Source: Gemmata sp.
GTDB lineage: Bacteria > Planctomycetota > Planctomycetia > Gemmatales > Gemmataceae
Length of the DNA: 46,138 nucleotides
Direction of reading: 5' to 3'
NCBI GenBank assembly: GCA_025055115.1
Contig: JANWYJ010000081.1
Span: 1 to 46,138 of the forward strand
Made by a program: the position numbers and the translations under genes. Each line of letters begins with the position of its first letter. Position 1 is the first letter of the stretch. The notes beneath the pieces are model-generated. The model was not told the origin of the DNA and made no database searches. It worked only from the letters and a program-made list of their open reading frames with translations. Shown in pieces: positions 8,547 through 16,273 of this stretch.

Positions 8547-8960
8547 ATGTCGACTGCAGTTGCTCCAAATGTTGAAAGTCTTGGCCTCAAAGACGAACGA
8601 CCGGCCCCGCCTCCCATCACGGTGACGGAAAAGGCCGCTGCGGAAGTTCGCCGCCACATCGCCACCATGATTGAACACAAGGAAATTGAACCCGACGCCA
8701 AGTTGTATCTGCGTGTCCGGGTCCAAGGCGGCGGTTGCAGCGGGTTCCAGAACAAACTCGACCTCGACCCGAAGTACGACGAAAAAACCGACCACAAATT
8801 TGAGTTTCACGGCATCGAAGTCGTCGTGGATAAACGCTCGATGCTGTACCTTCAAGGAGCTGTCGTCGATTTTCACGACGATCTCAACAAACGGGGCTTC
8901 ACCATCACCAACCCCAACGCCAAGAGCACTTGCGGCTGCGGCAGCTCGTACTCGATGTGA
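8547..8960 (+). CDS. iscA: A-type Fe-S cluster carrier (IscA/ErpA family)
   Basis: Small carrier that receives clusters from IscU and delivers them to apoproteins. I place the start at ATG 8547, which has AGGGG upstream, giving 137 residues. The same frame is open further upstream but only antisense-like to iscU. The three conserved cysteines are present: Cys64 in GGGCSGFQ and Cys129/Cys131 in STCGCGSSYSM. The N-terminal 24 residues (rich in Pro and Glu) precede the domain start ITVTEKAAAEVRRH. IscA and ErpA cannot be told apart by eye. Operon position after iscU favours an IscA role. Confidence 0.92.
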   Translation: MSTAVAPNVESLGLKDERPAPPPITVTEKAAAEVRRHIATMIEHKEIEPDAKLYLRVRVQGGGCSGFQNKLDLDPKYDEKTDHKFEFHGIEVVVDKRSMLYLQGAVVDFHDDLNKRGFTITNPNAKSTCGCGSSYSM

Positions 8961-9045
8961 ACCGGGCTTGGCAATTGCCGCCGCGTACTGCATGAGCGAC
9001 ACGGGATTGATGGTGCCCCATCGTCTGATGGCTCCCAGGTGAACG

Positions 9046-9564
9046 ATGATGGACGCTTTTCACCGCCTCGGTTTGCCGAGGCGGTTTACGATTGATCCCC
9101 AACAATTGGAACGAGCGTATTTGACGCACTCGCGTGCCGTTCATCCGGATTACCATCTCGCGGCCGCTTCCGCCGATCTGAACGCGAGTTTACAACTGGC
9201 GGCGGAGATCAACGAAGCCTACAACATTCTCCGCGATCCCTTCCGACGGGCGGAACACCTGCTACGCCTTGAAGGTGGGCCGACGGCCAGTGAACAGAAA
9301 CAGCTTCCAGCGGCATTCCTCGCCGAGATGCTCGACGCCCGCGAAGAAATCGAACAGGCACGCGGCCTGCCCGAACAACAACAACTTCTCGAACATCGGT
9401 TTCGTCACCGTTATGAGTCGTTGTTGAACGACATTGCTACAACCTTTGAAAAATTGGAGCCGCCCCCAAGTTCCCAACGTGCGAACCAATTGGCTCACAT
9501 CCGTAGTCTGTTGAATGCAGCGCAGTACATCCGCGGGCTGATCCGCGATCTTCACGGCGAATGA
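9046..9564 (+). CDS. hscB: Fe-S co-chaperone HscB (J-domain protein)
   Basis: J-domain protein that normally presents IscU to the Hsp70 HscA and stimulates its ATPase. The J-domain is at the N-terminus with HPD at residues 33-35 (SRAVHPDYH), followed by NASLQLAAEINEAYNILRDPFRRAEHLL, which is typical of HscB. The C-terminal three-helix domain that binds IscU follows (AAFLAEMLDAREEIEQA onward). Length 172 aa matches the family. Two adjacent ATGs (9046, 9049) could both serve; AGGTGA lies just upstream. No hscA or ferredoxin gene follows, so the Hsp70 partner must be encoded elsewhere or be DnaK. Confidence 0.9.
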   Translation: MMDAFHRLGLPRRFTIDPQQLERAYLTHSRAVHPDYHLAAASADLNASLQLAAEINEAYNILRDPFRRAEHLLRLEGGPTASEQKQLPAAFLAEMLDAREEIEQARGLPEQQQLLEHRFRHRYESLLNDIATTFEKLEPPPSSQRANQLAHIRSLLNAAQYIRGLIRDLHGE

Positions 9565-9576
9565 GGAGAAAAAACC

Positions 9577-9879
9577 ATGTTCGACGCGGCCAACATGAAG
9601 AAAATCAAAACTTTGAAGGAATTAGCCCCGGAAGGGATGGCCGCATGGGCGACCCTCAACGAGGTCGCGATGAAAGATGGCGCGATTCCGCGAAAATACA
9701 AAGAGTTGATGGCTCTGGCCGTGGCCTTCACAACGCAATGCGCCTATTGTATCGACGCTCACGCCCAAGCCGCCAAAACGGCTGGTTGCACTGATGCCGA
9801 AATTGCCGAAGCGGCCGTCGTCGCCGCCGCGCTGCGTGCCGGAGGGGCGATCACCCATGCCACGCATGCCATTGGGTGA
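9577..9879 (+). CDS. Carboxymuconolactone decarboxylase family protein, AhpD-like
   Basis: Small all-helical protein of 100 residues with the AhpD-type redox site CAYCIDAH (Cys55, Cys58, His62). In AhpD-like proteins this CxxC reduces a partner or disposes of peroxides; in CMD proper the cysteines are absent, so a thiol-redox role is more likely than lactone decarboxylation. The start ATG 9577 has AGGAG at good spacing, 12 bp after hscB, so it is translated as part of the isc operon. This suggests a link between cluster assembly and peroxide or thiol chemistry, but the substrate is unknown. Confidence 0.85.
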   Translation: MFDAANMKKIKTLKELAPEGMAAWATLNEVAMKDGAIPRKYKELMALAVAFTTQCAYCIDAHAQAAKTAGCTDAEIAEAAVVAAALRAGGAITHATHAIG

Positions 9880-9927
9880 TTTTCACAAACCCAACGGAAA
9901 GCCACCTTTTCAAAGTCCAGCGTCGGA

Positions 9928-10005
9928 GGGGAAAATTCCGTGGGCCATAGGGGAAAATTCTGTGGGCCATACTGAGCGTTGTGAGGGAAAATTCTCTGGG
10001 CCATA
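9928..10005. repeat. Three imperfect 22-bp repeats
   Basis: Units at 9928-9949, 9950-9971 and 9984-10005 share GGGAAAATTC, two variable bases, and TGGGCCATA. The first two abut; the third is offset by 12 bp. They lie between the isc operon and the tRNA gene. The variation between copies shows that they have diverged since duplication. Confidence 0.9.
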
Positions 10006-10069
10006 CTGAACCAGTGTGAGTATCATGGATGAGTATTAGGGTTTCCGATACTCACTCAGGTTGGATTGG

Positions 10070-10142
10070 GGGCGTGTAACTCAGTGGTGAGAGTGCCTCC
10101 CTTACAAGGAGGAAGTCAGGGGTTCGAATCCCTTCACGCCCA
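10070..10142 (+). tRNA. tRNA-Val (anticodon UAC)
   Basis: A full cloverleaf can be folded by hand. Acceptor stem GGGCGTG (10070-10076) pairs with CACGCCC (10135-10141). The D-stem is ACTC/GAGT (10079-10082, 10091-10094). The anticodon stem CCTCC/GGAGG encloses the loop CTTACAA (10101-10107), anticodon TAC. The T-arm is AGGGG-TTCGAAT-CCCTT. The discriminator base is A10142. The 3' CCA is not encoded (CTC follows), so it must be added by the CCA-adding enzyme. Confidence 0.96.
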
Positions 10143-10144
10143 CT

Positions 10145-10221
10145 CCATTGATTCTCATCAAATTATTGCTCGAGCACCACACTCGTTGCGGCGGCAGTTC
10201 AAATCCCTAGTCGCCCACTCC
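10145..10221 (+). pseudogene. Probable decayed tRNA duplicate
   Basis: Bases 10196-10221 match the T-arm and acceptor end of the tRNA-Val gene plus 4 bp beyond it (10121-10146) at 21 of 26 positions, including TTCAAATCCCT and CGCCCACTCC. The offset of 75 bp is about one tRNA length. Upstream, CGAG-CACCACA-CTCG resembles an anticodon arm, but U33 is absent and no acceptor 5' strand is present. It could be a dead tandem tRNA copy or an attachment-site-like duplication of the tRNA 3' end. Confidence 0.4.
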
Positions 10222-10894
10222 GTCCATCCTCACCGCGAAACCATCGCGTCTGTGACGAGAAGATGCCTAGCCGCTTATCGCTGGGGCTAGGGCGTACTAT
10301 CGAGCATCAATGATAGAGACGCAGGTCAACAGATTTGCGCGCGAAATCCCGGCGTGAGTACCATCGGACTGTGTGTGAAATACGAACAAGATAAAAGGTT
10401 TGGACCATCGCCCATCAGCCACCGAACAACGGCGTGGGTGGAAATCGTCCTCTCTGGCCTTTGCGACTTATGTTTTGGCTACAATATTTCTGAGAATGCT
10501 CGAGAACCGCGCTGCGCGAGCCTGTGTCGAAGACACTGTTCAAAATAGGATGGGAAGTTTTCCGAAATGCTGTTGGTCCAGTCGCTTGGTGGGATGTTCA
10601 ACCGTAGCCTGGGATGGTGGAGTGAACTTTCAGCGGGTGGAACCGGCTCTGACACCGCGCCAAAAACTGCAAGTGAATTCTCTGCCAGCAGTGACGGTTT
10701 CATTCCTATGACAATGGTCCCCAGATAATCTGATGCTCAGCCTACTCCGTCGGGTTTTTTCCGACAGCCTCTGAGTTGACTACCAGGATCGCCACATGGC
10801 TTCGAACAACTTCGCGTTGTCCGCCACTTGCCGACGAGGTATGACTCCAGACCTCAGGAAGTTCAGAAGTCAGCCCGGATGGTAGGTCACGAGT
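10222..10894. other. About 670 bp without a recognisable gene
   Basis: Several short open frames occur on both strands, but none has a ribosome site, codon character or recognisable motif. A 5-bp GTCGG/CCGAC inverted repeat with a T-rich loop lies at 10749-10765. No mobile-element gene is seen. Being next to a tRNA with a partial 3' copy, it could be an emptied integration site; nothing proves this. Confidence 0.4.
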
Positions 10895-11773
10895 ATGAGT
10901 GGACATTCACCGATCACCATCGGCTCTTATCGTGTGGGTCGAGGGCAACCGCTGCTGTGGATTTGCGGGCCATGTGTCATTGAATCGCTGGATTTCACGT
11001 TGCAAATCGCCGACGTGTTACGGCAACTGGCCGATCGCTTGTCACTACCTTTGGTTTTTAAAGCCTCATTCGATAAAGCCAATCGTTCGAGTGGGAAGTC
11101 GTTCCGCGGCCCGGGACTGCACGAGGGTTTGAAAACCCTCGCGGCGGTCAAACAGAAAACCGGCCTACCCGTGACGACCGACGTTCACGAATGCCATCAA
11201 GCCGCGGCCGTGGCCGAAGTTTGCGACATTCTTCAAGTTCCCGCCTTTTTAGCACGGCAGACGGACCTACTGGAGGCCTGCGGTCGCACCGGACGGGTGG
11301 TCAATGTCAAAAAAGGGCAATTCATGGCCCCCTGGGATATGAAAAACGTCGTGGCCAAGCTCGCCGAATGCGGAAATCGCCACGTTCTTCTGACAGAACG
11401 TGGCACCACGTTCGGGTACGGCTGGCTGGTCAACGATATGCGCTCGATCCCGTGGATGCAGGAAATCGGCGTTCCGGTGATCTTTGATGCGACTCACAGC
11501 GTACAGAAGCCAGGGGCCTTGGGTGATCGCACTGGGGGCGATCGGGAAATGGTGCCGGTTCTCGCCCGTGCCGCAGTGGCCGCGGGTTGCGATGGCGTTT
11601 TCCTGGAAACTCATCCCCAACCGGATAAGGCCCCCAGCGACGGCCCCAACATGGTCCCGCTGGCTGAATTGCCCCAACTGATCGAGATTTGCTTGCGTAT
11701 CCGAGAGGCTCTCACAATCCCAACCCATGATCATCCGCCATCCCGAGTCCCCTTGTATGAATCTTCCTCATGA
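10895..11773 (+). CDS. kdsA: 3-deoxy-8-phosphooctulonate (Kdo-8-P) synthase
   Basis: Condenses phosphoenolpyruvate with D-arabinose 5-phosphate to Kdo 8-phosphate, the committed step toward the Kdo of lipid A-core. Diagnostic stretches are [66 protein letters not shown]-like (here [15 protein letters not shown]), [16 protein letters not shown] and [18 protein letters not shown]. Length 292 aa fits. The cysteine in GPCVIES is in the position of the metal ligand of metal-dependent KdsA enzymes. It shows that this organism makes Kdo and so probably an LPS outer membrane. The next gene overlaps it by 17 bp. Confidence 0.95.
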   Translation: MSGHSPITIGSYRVGRGQPLLWICGPCVIESLDFTLQIADVLRQLADRLSLPLVFKASFDKANRSSGKSFRGPGLHEGLKTLAAVKQKTGLPVTTDVHECHQAAAVAEVCDILQVPAFLARQTDLLEACGRTGRVVNVKKGQFMAPWDMKNVVAKLAECGNRHVLLTERGTTFGYGWLVNDMRSIPWMQEIGVPVIFDATHSVQKPGALGDRTGGDREMVPVLARAAVAAGCDGVFLETHPQPDKAPSDGPNMVPLAELPQLIEICLRIREALTIPTHDHPPSRVPLYESSS

Positions 11774-13661
11774 CCGTGGTTCGACGAATGGCCTCCCCCA
11801 CCAGGACCTGCGCGCAGCAACCCTGGCCACCCTGGCGGCAGTGATACTGCTTCTGGCCGGATGCAGCAAACCCCTCAGCCGGGTGGACGATGCCAATCCG
11901 GCGGAAGTCGCCAAAACCAATCCGTGGAAAACCGCGGCCAGTCGTTTGAAGAAGGAAACCGATTTGGCAGCGACCAAAGTCGTTTTGGCTACCCTCAGTG
12001 CGGATGTGGAACACAGCACCGGCCAGCGCTTGCCGGTCCTCTCAGCGGAGGCCCTTCAGGAGGTGGCACAACTGATCCCTCTGTCGCCCGAGGACCGGGA
12101 GGAGATCGCCGCCGAAGTGTTCACTCCCTTCGACAGTGCCTATCTGGCGGATTGTTTCTACCTGCGTGATGCCGCGATTGCTTTGGCCCTCAGTGGCTTA
12201 CCCGCCGAGAAGCAAGCCGAGCTGGCCTTCGCCTGGGTGTGCCGGCAAGTCTATCTCCATCCGTGGCTTCAGCCGGTCGGTCCGCAACAATTTCTGGTCC
12301 ACACACTCCCACCCACCGCGGTGCTGCGGCGCGGCTTTGGCTCGGGTTTGGAGCGGATGTACGTTTTTCTGGCGCTCTTACAACAACTGGAATTGGATGG
12401 CTGCCTGATCGGCCCCAGCGATCCAGGACCCAGTACGCTGATTTATGAGGTCACGACGCCGATCAAATCCTTGAGTGATTACGAAGCAGCCGTCGCCGCG
12501 GCTCCGCGCGGACCTTTCTGGGCGGTCGGTGTTCGCATTGACAACGATGTGAAATTGTTCGATCCGTGGCGGGGGGTGGTTTTCCCGCTAACGCTCAACC
12601 AACTGAAAGCCAACCCCGAAGCGGCGAAGGCTTGGGCGCAGGATGCCGCCCACCGCCCGCGCGTGACCCTCGACGAACTCAACCATCCGACAGTGTATCT
12701 TGCGGTTCCCGTCAATTCCCTTTCGGCACGCATGGGGGAATTCGAACGGCAGCTCCACAGCGAGCTTCATGTCAAGGTGGCCTACGACCTGAGCGCCTTG
12801 CGGGCAAAGCAAGCCGCTTTTGGAAATTGGCAACCCCGTTTTTGGAATCCTGTCGGTGATCCGTCGGCGTATGGTCGGGTTGCCCGGACCTTCTTGCCGG
12901 TGGAGTTGGGTGGGGCCGATCGCGCCCCTGCCGGCGGGCGGCTCTACGATCTGTACATTCGCGAGCAAATCCCCGCGAGTGCCTTTGGCCAACCGGCGGG
13001 CTTGGAAGAAGGCTTGGCGATCGACCGGCTGCGTGGTGCCGCGGCGGGCAAACTCTACCAGTCGTTCATCGAACCCCCCAATCCCCGCGAACGCATCCAA
13101 CGGGGACAATTCCAAACCGCCGCGTCGGATGTGGTCGCCAAGCAACAAATGTATTCCAACGGGCTGGAACGCCTGCGTGCGCAAAACCCCGCGCAGCAAG
13201 CCCAAATCATCAACGAATGGATTGCGACCACCAACGAATTGTACAACGAATTGCGGCGTAGCCGCTTCAATAACGATAAAGACGCGGAAGCCCGCGTACA
13301 GGCCCAGATCGATAAACATTGGAGTCAACCTGGTGCGATCCTCTTGATCGACCGGGCCTCCGCGGAAGTAGGTCGCGCTGAGGCGTCGTTATTACTGGCT
13401 CTGTGCAAACACGAGCAGGCCGAACGACTGCAAGCCCGGCTCGAACAGACCACCGGATCGGACCGGGAACGCCTGCAAGCCGATGCTCTCGATGCCTGGC
13501 GGACGGCGTTGGCTGCCTGGCGTAGCTACGAACAACTCTCCTCGGCCCATGCCGGATTTCCCAACCGCGCTGCCCACGCCCGGCAACTCAGCGCTCGTGC
13601 CGCGGCCTTCGTCGAACCGAAAAAGTTGCCCAAAACCGATGAAAAACCAAACCCCAAGTGA
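11757..13661 (+). CDS. Lipoprotein with transglutaminase-like domain lacking the usual cysteine
   Basis: About 634 residues. The start ATG 11757 is the in-frame one that gives a lipoprotein signal ending AVILLLAGC (lipobox, Cys about residue 36). The middle region has the transglutaminase-like layout: [12 protein letters not shown], then [20 protein letters not shown], where the catalytic GxC usually sits, then [20 protein letters not shown], where the His/Asp part usually sits. In this reading the nucleophile position is Gly/Ser rather than Cys. The C-terminal 300 residues are helical and charged and may form TPR-like or coiled-coil structure, ending in a Lys/Pro-rich tail. It overlaps kdsA by 17 bp, so it is probably co-translated with it. 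Function unknown, likely an envelope structural or binding role. Confidence 0.75.
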   Translation: MNLPHDRGSTNGLPHQDLRAATLATLAAVILLLAGCSKPLSRVDDANPAEVAKTNPWKTAASRLKKETDLAATKVVLATLSADVEHSTGQRLPVLSAEALQEVAQLIPLSPEDREEIAAEVFTPFDSAYLADCFYLRDAAIALALSGLPAEKQAELAFAWVCRQVYLHPWLQPVGPQQFLVHTLPPTAVLRRGFGSGLERMYVFLALLQQLELDGCLIGPSDPGPSTLIYEVTTPIKSLSDYEAAVAAAPRGPFWAVGVRIDNDVKLFDPWRGVVFPLTLNQLKANPEAAKAWAQDAAHRPRVTLDELNHPTVYLAVPVNSLSARMGEFERQLHSELHVKVAYDLSALRAKQAAFGNWQPRFWNPVGDPSAYGRVARTFLPVELGGADRAPAGGRLYDLYIREQIPASAFGQPAGLEEGLAIDRLRGAAAGKLYQSFIEPPNPRERIQRGQFQTAASDVVAKQQMYSNGLERLRAQNPAQQAQIINEWIATTNELYNELRRSRFNNDKDAEARVQAQIDKHWSQPGAILLIDRASAEVGRAEASLLLALCKHEQAERLQARLEQTTGSDRERLQADALDAWRTALAAWRSYEQLSSAHAGFPNRAAHARQLSARAAAFVEPKKLPKTDEKPNPK

Positions 13662-13764
13662 TGACAAAGGAAAACGGAATCAGAAATCCCCCCGTCATGG
13701 CAACCCCAGGCGGCTCGTCCGTCACCTGTCGATCTGGCGTGATACCTTGAAGCGAAATGACCTA

Positions 13765-13794
13765 GGGCCGCCGCGCACCGGTGCGCGGCGGCCC
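13765..13794. terminator. Perfect 30-nt GC palindrome between convergent genes
   Basis: The 15-base arm GGGCCGCCGCGCACC (13765-13779) is followed directly by its exact reverse complement (13780-13794). As RNA it would form a very stable hairpin on either strand, about 100 bp after the lipoprotein gene and about 55 bp after the stop of the DUF1080 gene. No U-tract is present. A bidirectional terminator is likeliest; a protein-binding site is possible. Confidence 0.6.
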
Positions 13795-13807
13795 CAGCGA
13801 CCATAGG

Positions 13808-13885
13808 CTTACTTCAATTCCTTGATGGCGATGTTTTTGAACCAGACTTACTTCAATTCCTTGATGTAGATGTTTTTGAACCACA
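13808..13885. repeat. 39-bp tandem duplication of the DUF1080 gene's 3' end
   Basis: Units 13808-13846 and 13847-13885 differ at three positions by eye. The second holds the last codons and TAA stop of the DUF1080 gene. The first lies beyond the stop and encodes, in the same frame, WFKNIAIKELK and a stop, against WFKNIYIKELK in the gene. Confidence 0.92.
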
Positions 13886-14558
13886 ATGGATCGCCGTGGT
13901 ACTGCAGTTCAATCGGGCCGGTTTCGGGTGCCGGCTTATCCTTGAACCAGTAATTCCGCAACTTGCCTTTGTCGACCACCACGATCCCGTTGAGCTTGAC
14001 CGTCACCTCGTCGCCAATAACCGTGATGTGGAAGGTGTTCCATTCACCGACAGGCTTATCGGCTTTCTTGAGGGGAATTTTGGCCGGATCGCCCATGGGA
14101 TTATTCCACAATCCGCCGGAACCTTTGCCGAAATCGGCCTTGTAGCGCTCGGGGTCGAGATTGTCGGAATCCCAGATCTGCACCTGCGGCTGGCCGCGGA
14201 GATAAATACCGCTATCGCCCTTCTTTTCGATTTTCCAATCGACCAGCAACTCAAAGTTTCCGTAATCCTTGACTGTCTGGAGACTCACACCGCCCTTGCC
14301 GGTGCAATGCAGCACGCCATCCTGAACAATCCAGTTTTCTCGGGCGATTTTGGTGCGTTGTTGGATGATCTCCTCGTGTTTCTCTTTGGGGAGCGTTGCG
14401 CGTTGTTTCATGTCAAGGTTGCCTTGCCAACCGTCGAGATTTTTGCCGTTGAACAGGGCGACGAATCCGGGGGGCGGCTTATTATCCTCACTGCGGGCCG
14501 GGGACAGGATACTGGCGAAAAGCGCAATTGCCGCAACCCGTGACATCCAACGCATCAT
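13848..14558 (-). CDS. DUF1080 (3-keto-disaccharide hydrolase-like) secreted protein
   Basis: 236 residues with an N-terminal signal peptide (MMRWMSRVAAIALFASILSPARS). The start at 14558 is preceded by AGGGAG. The DUF1080/concanavalin-like fold is recognised from PGFVALFNGKNLDGWQG, then DGVLHCTGKGGVSLQT, FELLVDWKIEKKGDSGIYLRG, WNTFHITVIGDEVTVKLNG and GPIELQYHGDPLWFKNIYIKEL at the end. Family members include a 3-keto-disaccharide hydrolase; others bind or cleave glycans. It acts outside the inner membrane. DUF1080 proteins are commonly encoded near Gfo/Idh and DUF1501 genes in planctomycetes, as here. Its 3' terminus is duplicated downstream (13808-13846). Confidence 0.9.
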   Translation of the reverse strand: MMRWMSRVAAIALFASILSPARSEDNKPPPGFVALFNGKNLDGWQGNLDMKQRATLPKEKHEEIIQQRTKIARENWIVQDGVLHCTGKGGVSLQTVKDYGNFELLVDWKIEKKGDSGIYLRGQPQVQIWDSDNLDPERYKADFGKGSGGLWNNPMGDPAKIPLKKADKPVGEWNTFHITVIGDEVTVKLNGIVVVDKGKLRNYWFKDKPAPETGPIELQYHGDPLWFKNIYIKELK

Positions 14559-14656
14559 GAACGTTCTCCCTGAGAAAAGGACCTTCGGGGGGCTAAACCG
14601 ACTCGCGCTGAGCCGGTGGTGGGTGGCATCAGGCTATCGTTTGGAGGCAAGTGCCG

Positions 14657-14767
14657 CAAGAGTGTGCCTTCAATCGATGGCGAGCGAGTCCTCCCTATGA
14701 ATCGGGAAGTTGGTTGAATCGTCTGAGTGCAACAAGAGTGTGCCTTCAATCGATGGCGAGCGAGTCC
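14657..14767. repeat. 35-bp direct repeat, 76 bp apart
   Basis: Identical 35-bp copies at 14657-14691 and 14733-14767 begin CAAGAGTGTGCCTTCAATCG. Both sit in the spacer between the DUF1501 gene and the DUF1080 gene. No open frame or hairpin explains them. Confidence 0.92.
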
Positions 14768-14802
14768 GGCGTCGGCTGGAGCATCACGTCACCAGCCAAG
14801 AT

Positions 14803-16218
14803 TCAGGCGAGAGCTTCGTAAATGACTTCCCCACCATTATCCGTGAGCCGTTCATTGCGGCCATTGTGGCGGAAGGTCAATTTTTTGTGGTTGAAACCCA
14901 GCAGATGGAGGATGGTGGCGTGGATGTCGTGAACATGGGCTTTCCCCGTGGCAGCGCGCAGGCCGATGTCATCGGTACTGCCGATCACGACACCGCCTTT
15001 GACGCCGCCGCCGGCCATCCACACGGTGAACCCATGCGGGTTGTGATCGCGGCCGGTGGTTCCTTCGCTCATGGGTGTGCGACCAAACTCGCCTCCCCAA
15101 ATGACCAGAGTCTCTGAGAGCAAGCCGCGCCGCTTCAGATCGGCCAGTAGCGCGGCAATGGGTTGATCGCTGGCCCGGGCCAATCGGCTGTGGTTCTCAT
15201 CAAGATGGCTGTGGCCGTCCCAGCCGTTGGTATCGCCACAGTACAGTTGAACAAAGCGAACACCGCGTTCGACCATCCGCCGGGCCAGCAAGCAGCGGGT
15301 GCCGAATTCGGCAGTTTCTTTCTGGTCGAGGCCATAGAGCCGCTTGGTGGTTTCCGTTTCTTGGGAAAGATCAACCAACTCGGGAGCTTGCGACTGCATA
15401 CGATAGGCCAGTTCGTAGGCGGCGATCCGGGCGGCCAATTCCGTGTCGCCGCCGCGCGCCGCGAGGTGGTCGCGATTACTTTCCGCGATGAAATCGAGGG
15501 TTTTGCGTTGTTGCGCCGTGGAAACTCCCGATGGTGGGGCCAGGTGTTCGATCGGTGTCGGCCCGCCCTTGATCACGGTTCCTTGGTGGACGGTGGGGAG
15601 GAACCCGCCTCCCCACGCGGGCGAGCCGCCCTTCACCCAGCCGCCAGGATCGGGCAGCACCACAAATGCCGGCATGTTGCGGTTCTCGGTGCCCAAGCCG
15701 TAGCTCACCCAGGCCCCGAGGCTGGGCCGGCCCATGAGGATCGAACCGGTGTTCATCAAATAGACCGATTCCGGATGCGTCACGCTATCGCCATAACAAC
15801 CGCGCAAAAAGCAGATATCATCCACACATTGCGCCAAGTGCGGGAACCAATCGCTGACCGCGATACCGCTGTGGCCATACTGGCGGAACTGCCGAGACGA
15901 CGCGAGCAGCTTGTTCTTTTCCACGCCGCGGCGGGTCTTCACCGGTCCAAAACTCGCCGGCAATGGCTGACCGTGCAACCGGGTCAACTCCGGTTTGGGA
16001 TCGAACGTATCGATATGACTGGGGCCACCAGACATGAAAAGGAAGATAACCCGCTTGGCCTTGGCTTCAAAATGCGGCTTTTTCGGGGCCAGCGGATCGA
16101 CCGCAGTATCGCTAGCCAATAAGCCATCGTCGTGTAGCAGCGAGGCTAGGGCGATCGTGCCAAAACCCAGTCCGGCATTGCGGAGAAAGCGTCGGCGGTC
16201 AACCACGGCAGGGAGCAT
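14803..16218 (-). CDS. DUF1501 domain protein (exported, Tat signal), copy 1
   Basis: About 471 residues. I prefer the start at 16218 (MLPAVVDRRRFLRNAGLGFG), which gives a twin-arginine signal and has GAGG upstream; the longer frame from 16296 would overlap the preceding gene. DUF1501 proteins have an alkaline-phosphatase/sulfatase-like fold. Seen here: VIFLFMSGGPSHIDTFDPKP, GVSDWFPHLAQC-like (IAVSDWFPHLAQ), MGRPSLGAWVSYGLGTENRNMP, FVQLYCGDTNGWDGHSHLDENH, LVIWGGEFGRTPMSEG and DHNPHGFTVWMAGGGVKGG. The Asp/His-rich motifs suggest a metal site. It is directly downstream of a DUF1549/DUF1553 gene (55 bp), the standard planctomycete pairing. Substrate unknown; sulfated polysaccharide is often suggested for these pairs but not shown here. 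Confidence 0.9.
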   Translation of the reverse strand: MLPAVVDRRRFLRNAGLGFGTIALASLLHDDGLLASDTAVDPLAPKKPHFEAKAKRVIFLFMSGGPSHIDTFDPKPELTRLHGQPLPASFGPVKTRRGVEKNKLLASSRQFRQYGHSGIAVSDWFPHLAQCVDDICFLRGCYGDSVTHPESVYLMNTGSILMGRPSLGAWVSYGLGTENRNMPAFVVLPDPGGWVKGGSPAWGGGFLPTVHQGTVIKGGPTPIEHLAPPSGVSTAQQRKTLDFIAESNRDHLAARGGDTELAARIAAYELAYRMQSQAPELVDLSQETETTKRLYGLDQKETAEFGTRCLLARRMVERGVRFVQLYCGDTNGWDGHSHLDENHSRLARASDQPIAALLADLKRRGLLSETLVIWGGEFGRTPMSEGTTGRDHNPHGFTVWMAGGGVKGGVVIGSTDDIGLRAATGKAHVHDIHATILHLLGFNHKKLTFRHNGRNERLTDNGGEVIYEALA

Positions 16219-16273
16219 GTGTGAATCCTCGGGCGTGGCGGGAAGCGGGTGGGGTCCCCCGCGCGACGGTTGG

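Noticed and set aside
9928-10005. CRISPR-like array
   Set aside because: Repeats are only 22 bp with no spacers of regular size (0 and 12 bp), and no cas gene is near.
10354-10711. Small open frames after the tRNA
   Set aside because: They conflict with each other, have no ribosome sites and show no recognisable motif.
10749-10765. GTCGG-GTTTTTT-CCGAC as a rho-independent terminator
   Set aside because: The T run is in the loop, not after the stem, and the stem is only 5 bp.
15163-16122. 319-codon plus-strand frame
   Set aside because: Antisense to a clear DUF1501 gene; composition is typical of a reverse-strand shadow.
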